Both the position numbers and the translations under genes were made by a program. Shown piece by piece: positions 8,966 through 16,052 of a stretch of DNA of 57,482 bases. The notes beneath the pieces are model-generated. The model had not been told where the DNA came from. It did not search any database and saw only the letters and a program-made list of their open reading frames with translations. This DNA comes from Erysipelotrichaceae bacterium (GTDB taxonomy: Bacteria > Bacillota_I > Bacilli_A > RFN20 > CAG-826): positions 1 through 57,482 of the forward strand of contig JAAYDH010000020.1 of assembly GCA_012729405.1 (NCBI GenBank). Reading direction: 5' to 3'. Numbering within the stretch: the first letter of the stretch is position 1; every line of letters starts with the position of its first letter.

Positions 8966-9211
8966 ATGTTAATGTGGTATGACTGGGTCTTATTAGCGGT
9001 CGCAATTGTGATTATTATCCTTACTCTATTGCAAGGTGGTAAATCAGAAGGTGCGTCTGGCGCCATCACCGGCGGCGGATTAAATGTTTTCGTTAAAACA
9101 AAAGAAAGAGGGGCGGAAAAAGTTGTTTCCATCCTTACTCTTATTGTTGCGATTATCTTCTTCATCCTTGCCGTTGTTATCAAACTAATTCAATCCGGCG
9201 CGGCTGTCTAA
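8966..9211 (+). CDS. secG: Preprotein translocase subunit SecG
   Basis: An 81-aa small membrane subunit of SecYEG. It has two transmembrane helices (about residues 4-21 and 54-76) joined by the conserved cytosolic loop LLQGGKSEGASGAITGG, which is diagnostic for SecG. The SD GAAAGG sits 9 nt before the ATG. A TTGACG box at 8913 may be part of its own promoter. A strong terminator follows at once, so this is probably a single-gene transcript or the end of the uvrB transcript. Confidence 0.92.
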   Translation: MLMWYDWVLLAVAIVIIILTLLQGGKSEGASGAITGGGLNVFVKTKERGAEKVVSILTLIVAIIFFILAVVIKLIQSGAAV

Positions 9212-9227
9212 TAATAAAAAAGAATAA

Positions 9228-9257
9228 AAAAGCACTCGATGACTAACGAGTGCTTTT
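9228..9257. terminator. Bidirectional terminator between secG and the membrane protein gene
   Basis: AAAAGCACTCG (9228-9238) and CGAGTGCTTTT (9247-9257) form a perfect 11-bp stem with an 8-nt loop. A/T tracts on both sides let it end secG on the plus strand and the convergent gene on the minus strand. Confidence 0.9.
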
Positions 9258-9259
9258 AT

Positions 9260-9925
9260 TTAATCTCGGACGACCAGTTCGCCTTTTTCTTTGCGTTTCT
9301 TTTTCTTCTCTTTAACTACAGGAACATTATCAGCTCTTTTGTCTTTTGCAATGGCAACAATGCCGAGGGATAGGACTAACAATCCAATTATCATAATTAG
9401 AACGCCTATTGAAGCATAGACGAAATAGGCCAATTCATCTTTAACGACCCAGAAAATAATGCCGGCGGTTAAGAGTAATACCCAAACGACTAAAGCTCTC
9501 ACCCAAGCCGCATATTTATGTTTTGATTCTTTGTTAACGACAATCAATAAAAACTTAATAAAGACCACAGCGGCTAGAGAAATTAATAGCCATGGTAAAC
9601 AGAATTTGACGAGTGAGATGACCATATTACTAATATTGTCTGCAAAAAAGCTAAACGTCACTCCGAACCCAATTAATGCGCCACTCGTTAAAAGATTTCC
9701 GCTTATGCCATCATATTCGGCCTTACGTTCTGCAATTAGCGTAAACAATAAGTTGAAAATGGCGATTGCATAGCAGTAGCAAGCCACAATAATGCATATG
9801 ACTTTTAGTAAGAAGGTTTCATCCCTCCAGACAAGTGACATGATGAGGGTGATTAGCCCAAGTGAAAATATTACGATCCCTAATACAATGACTAGCCACT
9901 TGTATTCTTTAAATAATTTTTTCAT
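9260..9925 (-). CDS. Six-helix membrane protein of unknown function
   Basis: A 221-aa protein with about six hydrophobic helices (approximately residues 9-31, 40-63, 80-100, 104-128, 142-161, 168-192) and a very basic cytosolic tail (KEKKKKRKEKGE). The spacing of short paired helices recalls DUF308/HdeD-type proteins, but no diagnostic motif is visible, so this is only a suggestion. It has a good SD (GGAGG, 9 nt before the ATG) and its own TATAAT-like box in the divergent region shared with the aminopeptidase gene. Confidence 0.6.
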   Translation of the reverse strand: MKKLFKEYKWLVIVLGIVIFSLGLITLIMSLVWRDETFLLKVICIIVACYCYAIAIFNLLFTLIAERKAEYDGISGNLLTSGALIGFGVTFSFFADNISNMVISLVKFCLPWLLISLAAVVFIKFLLIVVNKESKHKYAAWVRALVVWVLLLTAGIIFWVVKDELAYFVYASIGVLIMIIGLLVLSLGIVAIAKDKRADNVPVVKEKKKKRKEKGELVVRD

Positions 9926-9963
9926 TTCTGAGCCTCCGTTTCTATTATATACAGGCTGATAGG

Positions 9964-9998
9964 TATAATATATACTCTATAAGCACAAGGAGAGTATA
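9964..9998 (+). promoter_or_regulatory. Aminopeptidase promoter with inverted repeat over the SD
   Basis: The -10 TATAAT is at 9964-9969. TATACTCT (9971-9978) and AGAGTATA (9991-9998) form a perfect 8-bp inverted repeat with a 12-nt spacer; its 3' arm overlaps the SD AAGGAGA (9987-9993). It could be a repressor site at the transcription start or a hairpin that partly hides the SD. Confidence 0.4.
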
Positions 9999-10001
9999 AA
10001 A

Positions 10002-11228
10002 ATGAAAGAAAAACTATTGCACGATTACGCTAAGTTAATTGTTCGCAAAGGCATAAATGTCCAGAAGGGAGAAATCGTTTGGGTTTACCCCCAATTAGAT
10101 CAACCCGACTTTGTCACCATGGTGGTGGAAGAATGTTACAAAGCAGGAGCGAAAAATGTCGTGGTCTATTGGTCGCACGACCAAATCAGTAGACTCGCCT
10201 ACAAATATGAAACAGTCTCCAGTCTTGCTGACGTGAATTCAATTGCTATTGCTCGATTAAAATATCGCCTCAAGAAGATGCCAACCATGTTGTATCTCAT
10301 TTCGGACGATCCAGACGCTTTCAAAGGCGTCAACCAAGCAAAAATCAGTAAGGCTCGCGCCAAGTCTTATCCAAAGATTAAGAAGTACCTCGATCAACTA
10401 GACAGCAAATACAAGTGGTGTATAGCTGCTGTACCAGGGCTGAAATGGGCCGAAAAGGTCTTTCCTGATGTAAAAGGTGTAAACGCCATTGAAAAACTTT
10501 GGGAAAAAATTCTATTCACATCACGCGTTGATGGAAATGATCCGGTGGAAAATTGGAATAAACACAACGAATTTTTAATCAGCCAAAGAAATAAACTCGA
10601 AAGTTTAAAGTTACGCAAACTTCATTATAAATCAGCGAACGGAACGAATTTTTCTGTTGAATTAATTCCGGGGGTTCGCTGGGGCGGAGGAGTTGAAACA
10701 GCACCAAACAAAGGCGAATTCAATCCTAACATCCCTTCCGAAGAAGTATTCACTACACCGCTCGCCGGTCGGTGCGAAGGAACTCTTTTTGCTTCAAAGC
10801 CACTCAGTTATAACGGAGAAATAATCGATGGTTTCAGCATCACCTTTAAGAATGGAAAAGTCGTAAAAGTTCACGCTGAGAAGAACCAAGGACTATTAGA
10901 GAAAATGGTCGCAATGGATGAGGGAGCTGCTAAACTAGGTGAAGTTGCTCTCGTACCATACGATTCGCCAATTAGACAGTCCAACACATTGTTCTACAAC
11001 ACTTTATTCGATGAAAATGCGGCTTGCCACTTCGCTCTAGGAAGAGGCTTTAGAGAACTGCTGCCCAATTCAGAAAACATGAGCGCTGGAGAAGTTGAAG
11101 CTAAAGGAATTAATAGTTCTATGATCCATGTTGATTTCATGGTGGGAACAAAGGATTTAAGCATCGTCGGTGAAGATGAAAAAGGCCATAAAACCCAAAT
11201 TTTCAAAGATGGTAACTGGTCTATTTAA
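10002..11228 (+). CDS. Aminopeptidase of the M29 (AmpS/PepS/aminopeptidase T) family
   Basis: A 408-aa cytosolic metallo-aminopeptidase. The N-terminal domain begins with the typical YAKLIVRKGINVQKGE stretch. The C-terminal metal site can be read as Glu in GRCEGTLFA, Glu in LGEVALVPYDSPI, His in NAACHFALGRGF and His/Asp in IHVDFMVGT, in the family order. The length is the family norm (about 410). It likely trims peptides for amino-acid supply, like PepT at 19788. It converges with, and overlaps by 8 nt, the YolD-like gene; its terminator seems to lie inside that gene. Confidence 0.93.
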   Translation: MKEKLLHDYAKLIVRKGINVQKGEIVWVYPQLDQPDFVTMVVEECYKAGAKNVVVYWSHDQISRLAYKYETVSSLADVNSIAIARLKYRLKKMPTMLYLISDDPDAFKGVNQAKISKARAKSYPKIKKYLDQLDSKYKWCIAAVPGLKWAEKVFPDVKGVNAIEKLWEKILFTSRVDGNDPVENWNKHNEFLISQRNKLESLKLRKLHYKSANGTNFSVELIPGVRWGGGVETAPNKGEFNPNIPSEEVFTTPLAGRCEGTLFASKPLSYNGEIIDGFSITFKNGKVVKVHAEKNQGLLEKMVAMDEGAAKLGEVALVPYDSPIRQSNTLFYNTLFDENAACHFALGRGFRELLPNSENMSAGEVEAKGINSSMIHVDFMVGTKDLSIVGEDEKGHKTQIFKDGNWSI

Positions 11229-11532
11229 TTAGTAAATTAACTATCTCATCAAAATGGATAACTCGTCTTGAATTAAGGACGAGTTTTCTTTCGACCATGT
11301 CAATTTTTTTAACAATAATCTCGTCTTGGATAATTTTATTGTCGCGGAAAAAGGTGACGACAAGTGTCTCGCCCTGATAATTGGTGAGTATGTCATTAAT
11401 TTTTTCCTTCATATCCTGAGATACTATCGGTTTCTCAACTCTTTCCCTCTTTGTTAAAATATTTTCGAGAGAAGGAGCCTGTTCAATTAAGGATTTATAA
11501 GCCAACCATTTTTTCATTCCTCGATCGCTCAT
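11221..11532 (-). CDS. YolD-like protein
   Basis: A 103-aa small protein matching the YolD-like family in its N-terminal RGMKKW motif, the KPxxSQDMKEKIN segment and the beta-rich C-terminal half. YolD-like genes are typically paired with UvrX-type Y-family polymerases, as here, where it overlaps the polymerase gene by 4 nt in the same operon. Its molecular role is unknown, but the pairing implies a part in damage tolerance. The end of its coding sequence carries the terminator of the convergent aminopeptidase gene. Confidence 0.72.
   Translation of the reverse strand: MSDRGMKKWLAYKSLIEQAPSLENILTKRERVEKPIVSQDMKEKINDILTNYQGETLVVTFFRDNKIIQDEIIVKKIDMVERKLVLNSRRVIHFDEIVNLLIK
11260..11290 (+). terminator. 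Aminopeptidase terminator inside the yolD-like gene
   Basis: AACTCGTC (11260-11267) and GACGAGTT (11278-11285) make an 8-bp stem with a 10-nt loop followed by TTCTTTC on the plus strand. It lies 32 nt after the aminopeptidase stop, within the yolD-like coding sequence on the other strand. Confidence 0.65.
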
Positions 11533-12779
11533 TTGTGGTGGCCTCCTATTTGTTCATGCCTTTCTCTTATTGTACTATCTTCCGTTAAAGCAGAAGCTCT
11601 AAGGAGTATGTTTTTCCCGTATTTTTTATGAATCTTGTCAATTGTGAACAATAAGTCTCTACTTTTTATTTGTTCATGTTGGTCGGCAAATAAATCGAGT
11701 TGCTGACACGATGACTTAGTTAAACAACCAAAATTCAAACCAACATTTCGAATTGGTTTGTCTTGAATGTGACGGTTAAAGATTTCGATAAGTGATTCGT
11801 ACAGTTTTGGCGTCTCATCGGTGGCACTGAGGAGAGAGATTTGACGAGAAAAGCCTCCCTGGTTGCCAGAATACCCAATGTAAAGGGATACGCGAGAGGC
11901 TTTTTTTCCTTCTTGTCGCAATCTTTCTGAAAGATCATCACACATTTCGCGGACAATTGTGATGATATTGAATTTATTGTAGTCCTTAAAGAGCACTTGT
12001 CCGATAGTTAAACTCGTTGATTGTGGAACATATTTTTCGTGTATGTCAGATTCATCAATTCCATGTGCGTGACTATACAATTGCTCACCCATCACTCCAA
12101 AATTATTAATTAAAAATTGGGGGGAAGATAGGGCAAGATCTTTCATCGTAAAAATTCCCAATTTATTCAATTTCTCTTCACTTCTAGCTCCGATTCCCCA
12201 TATTTTGCTCAGTGGAGTTACCTTCCATAGTTTAGTTTTTACATCTTTTTGCCGCAAAACAGCGATGCCGTTTTTTTCTTTTTTTGCAAAAATGTCGAGA
12301 GCGACTTTGGCTAGAAAAAAGTTATCTCCTATACCTGCGGTAGCACCCAATCCGGTTTTTTCTTTAATCGCATCTAGTATTAGTTTAGTCAAATCTGAAG
12401 CAGATCTTTGGTAATAACTCAAATAACTGGTTAAATCCAAGAAAGCCTCATCGATTGAGTAAACATGAATATCATCTTGGCTAACAAAATCGAGAAAAAT
12501 ATCTATGACTCTAGTAGACATTTCGATGTATCGTTTCATCCTTGGTCTAGCGTAAACGTAATCGAATTTATTGGGTAGATCTTTAATCCTTAGTCTTGAA
12601 GGAATTCCTTGGGACTTAAGATATGGCGAAACTGATAAAACGATTGTGTTTTTACCTCTTTCCTTATCCGCAACGACCAAAGGAGTTGTCCAAGGATCTA
12701 AGCCACGATCAATACACTCAACGAATGAATAGAATGCCTTTAAATCAATAACGATAATATTTCTTTCTTGTGATGCCAT
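11529..12779 (-). CDS. Y-family DNA polymerase (UvrX/ImuB/DinB type)
   Basis: A 416-aa translesion polymerase. The palm-domain acidic residues are intact: Asp in VIDLKAFYSFVE near residue 11 and SIDEAFLDLT near residue 110, so it should be active. The thumb helix-hairpin-helix region (KIWGIGARSEEKLNKLGI) and a little-finger domain follow. The close partner YolD-like gene downstream favours the UvrX subfamily over plain DinB. The open frame extends to a GTG at 12812, but ATG 12779 is closer to the conserved start and has a TATAAA box 12 nt upstream; neither start has an SD. I saw no LexA box in the upstream 90 nt. Confidence 0.85.
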   Translation of the reverse strand: MASQERNIIVIDLKAFYSFVECIDRGLDPWTTPLVVADKERGKNTIVLSVSPYLKSQGIPSRLRIKDLPNKFDYVYARPRMKRYIEMSTRVIDIFLDFVSQDDIHVYSIDEAFLDLTSYLSYYQRSASDLTKLILDAIKEKTGLGATAGIGDNFFLAKVALDIFAKKEKNGIAVLRQKDVKTKLWKVTPLSKIWGIGARSEEKLNKLGIFTMKDLALSSPQFLINNFGVMGEQLYSHAHGIDESDIHEKYVPQSTSLTIGQVLFKDYNKFNIITIVREMCDDLSERLRQEGKKASRVSLYIGYSGNQGGFSRQISLLSATDETPKLYESLIEIFNRHIQDKPIRNVGLNFGCLTKSSCQQLDLFADQHEQIKSRDLLFTIDKIHKKYGKNILLRASALTEDSTIRERHEQIGGHHK

Positions 12780-12859
12780 GTGTATCTTTATTTTATAAGG
12801 AAGTTTGTTCACTTTTCATTAAGGAAAACCATTATTTCTATTATCAATAGATAATGTGC

Positions 12860-12875
12860 TATCATTTATATGATA
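12860..12875 (+). promoter_or_regulatory. Palindrome in the rmuC promoter region
   Basis: TATCAT-TTAT-ATGATA is a perfect 6-bp inverted repeat overlapping a TATGAT-like -10 box, about 30 nt before the rmuC ATG, which has an AAGGAG SD. It could be a regulator site or a symmetrical promoter element serving the divergent polymerase gene. Confidence 0.35.
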
Positions 12876-12904
12876 AAACGAGGTTATAAGGAGTCGAGAA
12901 AGAT

Positions 12905-14152
12905 ATGGAAATTGCTACAATTATTTTGTCATCAATATCGCTGCTGGTGGTTATCGGTTTGCTTTTTGTCATTGTCAAAAGAAAACCTCAACCAGTCGAA
13001 ACAAAAGTGGATTTAAAAGAAATCGGAGCCTTACAAAAACAAATTGAGTTTTTAAGTACTCAAATTAAAGGTGATATAGAGCTGGCGGTCGTAAAAGAAA
13101 TGGCTAAATTGGCCGATCAATCCATCAAGAATAGTGAATTAAACAATGAAAAACTTGAGAGATTCCAAAAAGCTATAGCAGACTCTCTAAATACTCGTTT
13201 TGACGCTTTAAACAAACAGATGGAGGACAAGATTGCTATCATCAATCAAAAAGTTGATGAAAAACTTTCCGAAGGATTCAAATCGACAAACGAGTCCATG
13301 GCACAAGTTAGGGAAAGACTGCAAGCCATCGATGCCGCCCAAAAGAATATTGAAAATCTTTCGAAAGATGTTGTTTCTTTGAAACAAGTTCTTGAAGGAA
13401 ACCAAACCCGTGGACAGTATGGCGAGTATCAATTAAGCATGGTTCTTCACAATGTTTTTGGAGACACTGAGGGGTGTTATCAAGAGCAATACACTTTAAA
13501 GAAGGTAAAAGATGGAGATGATGTTCGGGCAGATGCTGTTGTCTTTATGCCTGAGCCAAACAAGATGATCTGTATTGACTCTAAATTCCCGTTTTCTGAC
13601 TATGCAAAAATGTTTGATGCTCAGTCAGAGGAAGAAAAAGCTGGTCTAACAAAAGAATTTTCCAACGCAGTTAAAAAACACATTACAACTATAAAAGACA
13701 AATACATTGTCGAAGGTAAAACGGCCCCTGAAGCATTAATGTTTATTCCCAATGACGGAGTATTTGCCTTCATCCATCACAATTGTCGCGACGTTATTGA
13801 CTATGCTCGAGAGAAGAAGGTGATTTTAACCTCCCCAAGCACTATGCCTGCCATTTTAGTTACGATTAATATGGTTAAAATTCAAGTTGAAAGAGCGAAG
13901 AATGTTGAAGAAATCAACCGTCAGTTAAAACGCTTGAGTAAAGACTTCGAAATGTTCGCTCGTGAATGGGATAAATTCTCCGATGATTTAGAAAAAACCA
14001 CTCGTTCAAGAGAGAAGCTCGACACTCGCGTTAATAAAATCAACACTAAGTTTGATGCAATCCGTGGTAACGATAAATTAACTGAACTTGAAGAGGTCGA
14101 GAGTGAAACTTATGCCGAACTCACAGGTGAAGAAAATGAAATTAAACAATAA
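12905..14152 (+). CDS. rmuC: RmuC-family protein
   Basis: A 415-aa protein with one N-terminal membrane anchor (residues 4-24), a coiled-coil region to about residue 165, then the RmuC nuclease-like core starting at GNQTRGQYGEYQL, with DAVVFMPEPN, ICIDSKFPF and FIPNDGVFAFI. RmuC limits recombination between inverted repeats in E. coli; the core belongs to the PD-(D/E)XK fold, and ICIDSKFP fits its D-x-K motif. The SD is AAGGAG. The next gene overlaps by 17 nt, so the two are coupled. Confidence 0.92.
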   Translation: MEIATIILSSISLLVVIGLLFVIVKRKPQPVETKVDLKEIGALQKQIEFLSTQIKGDIELAVVKEMAKLADQSIKNSELNNEKLERFQKAIADSLNTRFDALNKQMEDKIAIINQKVDEKLSEGFKSTNESMAQVRERLQAIDAAQKNIENLSKDVVSLKQVLEGNQTRGQYGEYQLSMVLHNVFGDTEGCYQEQYTLKKVKDGDDVRADAVVFMPEPNKMICIDSKFPFSDYAKMFDAQSEEEKAGLTKEFSNAVKKHITTIKDKYIVEGKTAPEALMFIPNDGVFAFIHHNCRDVIDYAREKKVILTSPSTMPAILVTINMVKIQVERAKNVEEINRQLKRLSKDFEMFAREWDKFSDDLEKTTRSREKLDTRVNKINTKFDAIRGNDKLTELEEVESETYAELTGEENEIKQ

Positions 14153-15257
14153 AAGAACAATCGTAAATTTTTCGAACTCTCTTTTAAAGCACTTTGGTGC
14201 TCCGACATGGCACGAAACAATCCCCGAGATTGATCAGGCGCTTGAAGGTCAGGATAAAGTCGTTGTCATGCTTTTTGATGGTCTTGGAAGGTACATAATT
14301 GACAAACATTTAAGAACTAGAGGATTCCTTCGTTCCCATTACTTAACGACGATTAACGCGACTTTTCCTCCAACCACAGTCGCCTCTACAAACGGTTTTT
14401 TATCAGGGAAGTTTCCTATTGAAACTGGGTGGATCTCTTGGAGCCAATATTTTGAAGATTACAAATGTGATATTGAAGTATTCAAAAACACTAGGAGTAG
14501 CGATGGTTCTCTTGTGCGCGACAAAGACAATCTAATCATTGCTGAAAAGTGTCCTTATGAGAACATTTTTAAACAAATAAAAAAAGCAAACCCATCGGTG
14601 AACGTTTTTGATGTTTTTCCGCATAAGGTACGTCCAAAAAGCGATATCACCAACTTTAAAAAAGCTCGTCTGACTATCAATAAAGCACTAAAAGAAAGTA
14701 CTAAAGCGTTTGTATATTTTTATTGGACTCTTCCTGATGGCAATATCCATCGCTACGGAGTAAAAAGCCTACGAGTTCATTTTGTTATCAAGAAAATTCA
14801 ACGGTTCGTGAAAAAGATGGTCAAAAATAACCCAGATACCGTTTTTCTCACATTCGCTGACCATGGATTAATCGATGTGAAATATTTAGATATTTGTGAT
14901 CATGATGATCTACAAAATCTACTTTATCGCCCACTCTCTTTTGAAAAAAGAGTTGTCAACTTCTTTGTTAAACCGGACAAGAAAGAACAGTTCGCCCTTC
15001 TATTTCAAAAATATTATGGGAGGCATTTCGAATTATTGGATAGAAAAACTGTCTTTCAAAACGAACTATTTGGAAAAGGCAGACCCCACCTAGTTTCTTA
15101 TGACTTTATTGGGGACTTTATTGCTATCTCAAAAGATGAATATTGCCTCTATGCATCAAACGAAACAACCCCAGAGAAATTCGTTGCTCACAAAGGTCAC
15201 CATGCCGGAGGAACAAAAGAAGAAATGGAAATTGACATCAGTATTTTTAATGATTAA
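14136..15257 (+). CDS. Alkaline phosphatase superfamily phosphodiesterase-like protein
   Basis: A 373-aa protein of the type I phosphodiesterase/nucleotide pyrophosphatase group. Metal and nucleophile positions can be traced: Asp in VVMLFDGLG, the Thr cluster in TFPPTTVASTNGFLSG (nucleophile), Asp/His in LPDGNIHRYG, the ADHG pair in TFADHGLID, and a late His in HKGHHAGG. No signal peptide is seen, so it should act in the cytosol on an unknown phosphodiester or nucleotide. The frame is open from 14088, but ATG 14136 has an AGGTGA SD and is preferred. It is coupled to rmuC. Confidence 0.78.
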   Translation: MKLNNKRTIVNFSNSLLKHFGAPTWHETIPEIDQALEGQDKVVVMLFDGLGRYIIDKHLRTRGFLRSHYLTTINATFPPTTVASTNGFLSGKFPIETGWISWSQYFEDYKCDIEVFKNTRSSDGSLVRDKDNLIIAEKCPYENIFKQIKKANPSVNVFDVFPHKVRPKSDITNFKKARLTINKALKESTKAFVYFYWTLPDGNIHRYGVKSLRVHFVIKKIQRFVKKMVKNNPDTVFLTFADHGLIDVKYLDICDHDDLQNLLYRPLSFEKRVVNFFVKPDKKEQFALLFQKYYGRHFELLDRKTVFQNELFGKGRPHLVSYDFIGDFIAISKDEYCLYASNETTPEKFVAHKGHHAGGTKEEMEIDISIFND

Positions 15258-15273
15258 AGCAACAATCAAAGTG

Positions 15274-15302
15274 TTGAAAACACTAATAAAAAAAAGTAAA
15301 AT
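15274..15302 (+). promoter_or_regulatory. Promoter of tRNA-Ala
   Basis: TTGAAA (15274-15279) and TAAAAT (15297-15302) are separated by 17 nt, giving a predicted start about 13 nt before the tRNA 5' end. The -35 lies just after the stop of the upstream gene. Confidence 0.7.
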
Positions 15303-15321
15303 AAGCGAGCCGGTCGGAAAT

Positions 15322-15397
15322 GGGTCTGTAGCTCATCTGGGAGAGCGCCTCGTTCGCAACGAGGAGGTAGCCGGTTCGATCCCGGTCAGATCCACCA
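15322..15397 (+). tRNA. tRNA-Ala (anticodon CGC)
   Basis: A 76-nt cloverleaf: acceptor GGGTCTG/CAGATCC, D arm GCTC/GAGC, anticodon stem CCTCG/CGAGG around loop TTCGCAA, and T stem GCCGG/CCGGT, with the 3' CCA encoded. Anticodon CGC reads GCG. The G3-U70 wobble in the acceptor stem, the main identity element for alanyl-tRNA synthetase, is present and confirms alanine. It has its own promoter and terminator. Confidence 0.96.
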
Positions 15398-15409
15398 AAA
15401 TCGTAGAAC

Positions 15410-15443
15410 AATCTTGATACAATGAATGTGTCAGGATTTTTTT
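15410..15443 (+). terminator. Terminator of tRNA-Ala
   Basis: AATCTTGATACA (15410-15421) pairs over 12 bp, with two G-U wobbles, with TGTGTCAGGATT (15427-15438), followed by a T run. It starts 13 nt after the tRNA CCA. Confidence 0.88.
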
Positions 15444-15641
15444 ATTAGCACCAATCGAGTGTTTTTGAAATTGGACCAGCCAATTGGATGACCACCCCAA
15501 AGCTGAAAACCAAAAAGCGGTTTGCAATGTTTAAACGGCTCAAGGTTGAAGTGTTCTCTTAAACCTAGATAAAACACGAAAAGGTTTTCCGTAATATCAA
15601 TCAAGCGTTTATCATTTGTATTCAGAAAATAGTAAGCACTT
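15431..15641 (-). pseudogene. Open frame without a start; likely gene remnant
   Basis: On the minus strand, frame-shifted relative to the winged-helix gene upstream, a frame stays open for over 60 codons and ends in TGA at 15431-15433. It encodes a protein-like stretch (LREHFNLEPFKHCKPLFGF, then LWGGHPIGWSNF) without ATG or an SD. The amino-acid composition looks natural. I do not recognise the family. It is best explained as the surviving C-terminal end of a gene truncated beside tRNA-Ala. A shadow frame cannot be fully excluded. Confidence 0.4.
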
Positions 15642-15881
15642 TTATTTGAGCACTTCCCAATAACCTGCTTTATTCGAACCGATTCGTTTAATATAGTTGT
15701 TAGCTTTTAGCCACTTTATGTTCTTTTCAGTTGCTGTTTCACTAATTTTGATGATTTTGCTTAACTGCATTGACGTTATATTAGGGTTGTCTCTCATTTC
15801 CTTTAGTATTGTTTGACGATTTGTGGAAAGACTATTCCCAACCTTATTCCCAACCTTATTCCCAACCACATTAATCCACAT
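15642..15881 (-). CDS. Small winged-helix DNA-binding protein
   Basis: A 79-aa protein that is essentially one winged helix-turn-helix (residues 20-79: TILKEMRDNPNITSMQLSKI, then RIGSNKAGYWEVLK). This sequence closely resembles the C-terminal module of AlbA_2/AAA_4-type (Schlafen-like) or Fic-associated regulators, here standing alone. The N-terminus holds three VGNK repeats encoded by a 12-bp tandem repeat (about 15838-15867). The frame opens at 15911, but ATG 15881 has a strong AAGGAGG SD (15887-15893) and a TATAAT -10 at 15916-15921. It may be a free regulator or a leftover of a larger gene. Confidence 0.6.
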   Translation of the reverse strand: MWINVVGNKVGNKVGNSLSTNRQTILKEMRDNPNITSMQLSKIIKISETATEKNIKWLKANNYIKRIGSNKAGYWEVLK

Positions 15882-15962
15882 AATGTCCTCCTTATTTTGA
15901 TTTCTCAACACATCAATTATAACGAGGACTTTTTGCTACAAAATCTCGGTAAGGCTGTAAAC

Positions 15963-16000
15963 AAGAAAGTGGACAAGTAAAATTATGCCCACTTTCTTTT
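15963..16000 (+). terminator. Hairpin with T run downstream of the tRNA region
   Basis: AAGAAAGTGG (15963-15972) and CCACTTTCTT (15989-15998) form a perfect 10-bp stem followed by two further T residues. It may stop plus-strand readthrough before the ferritin terminator. No gene on the plus strand ends close to it. Confidence 0.45.
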
Positions 16001-16010
16001 CAACAGAACC

Positions 16011-16037
16011 AAAAAACCACGATTTTGTCGTGGTTTC
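16011..16037 (-). terminator. Terminator of the ferritin gene
   Basis: AAACCACGA (16014-16022) and TCGTGGTTT (16028-16036) form a 9-bp stem with a 5-nt loop. On the minus strand it is followed by a run of T (complement of 16011-16016), 16 nt after the ferritin stop. Confidence 0.88.
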
Positions 16038-16052
16038 TTTTATAAAAACCTC

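Noticed and set aside
12780..12904. LexA/SOS box before the Y-family polymerase
   Set aside because: GAACAAACTTCC lacks the second half of GAAC-N4-GTTC; nothing better is present.
15100..15417. Plus-strand 105-aa frame running into tRNA-Ala
   Set aside because: It overlaps the phosphodiesterase-like gene in another frame and ends in the tRNA; no SD or protein-like conservation.
15333..15527. Minus-strand 64-aa frame over tRNA-Ala
   Set aside because: It is the reverse complement of the tRNA and its terminator; the LTGIEPATSS-type peptide is a well-known artefact of tRNA antisense translation.
15838..15867. CRISPR-like repeats
   Set aside because: Short 12-bp tandem copies inside a coding sequence with no spacers; no cas genes in the window.
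15398..16052. Integrated element with att repeats at tRNA-Ala
   Set aside because: The 3' part of the tRNA is not repeated downstream within the window and no integrase is present.
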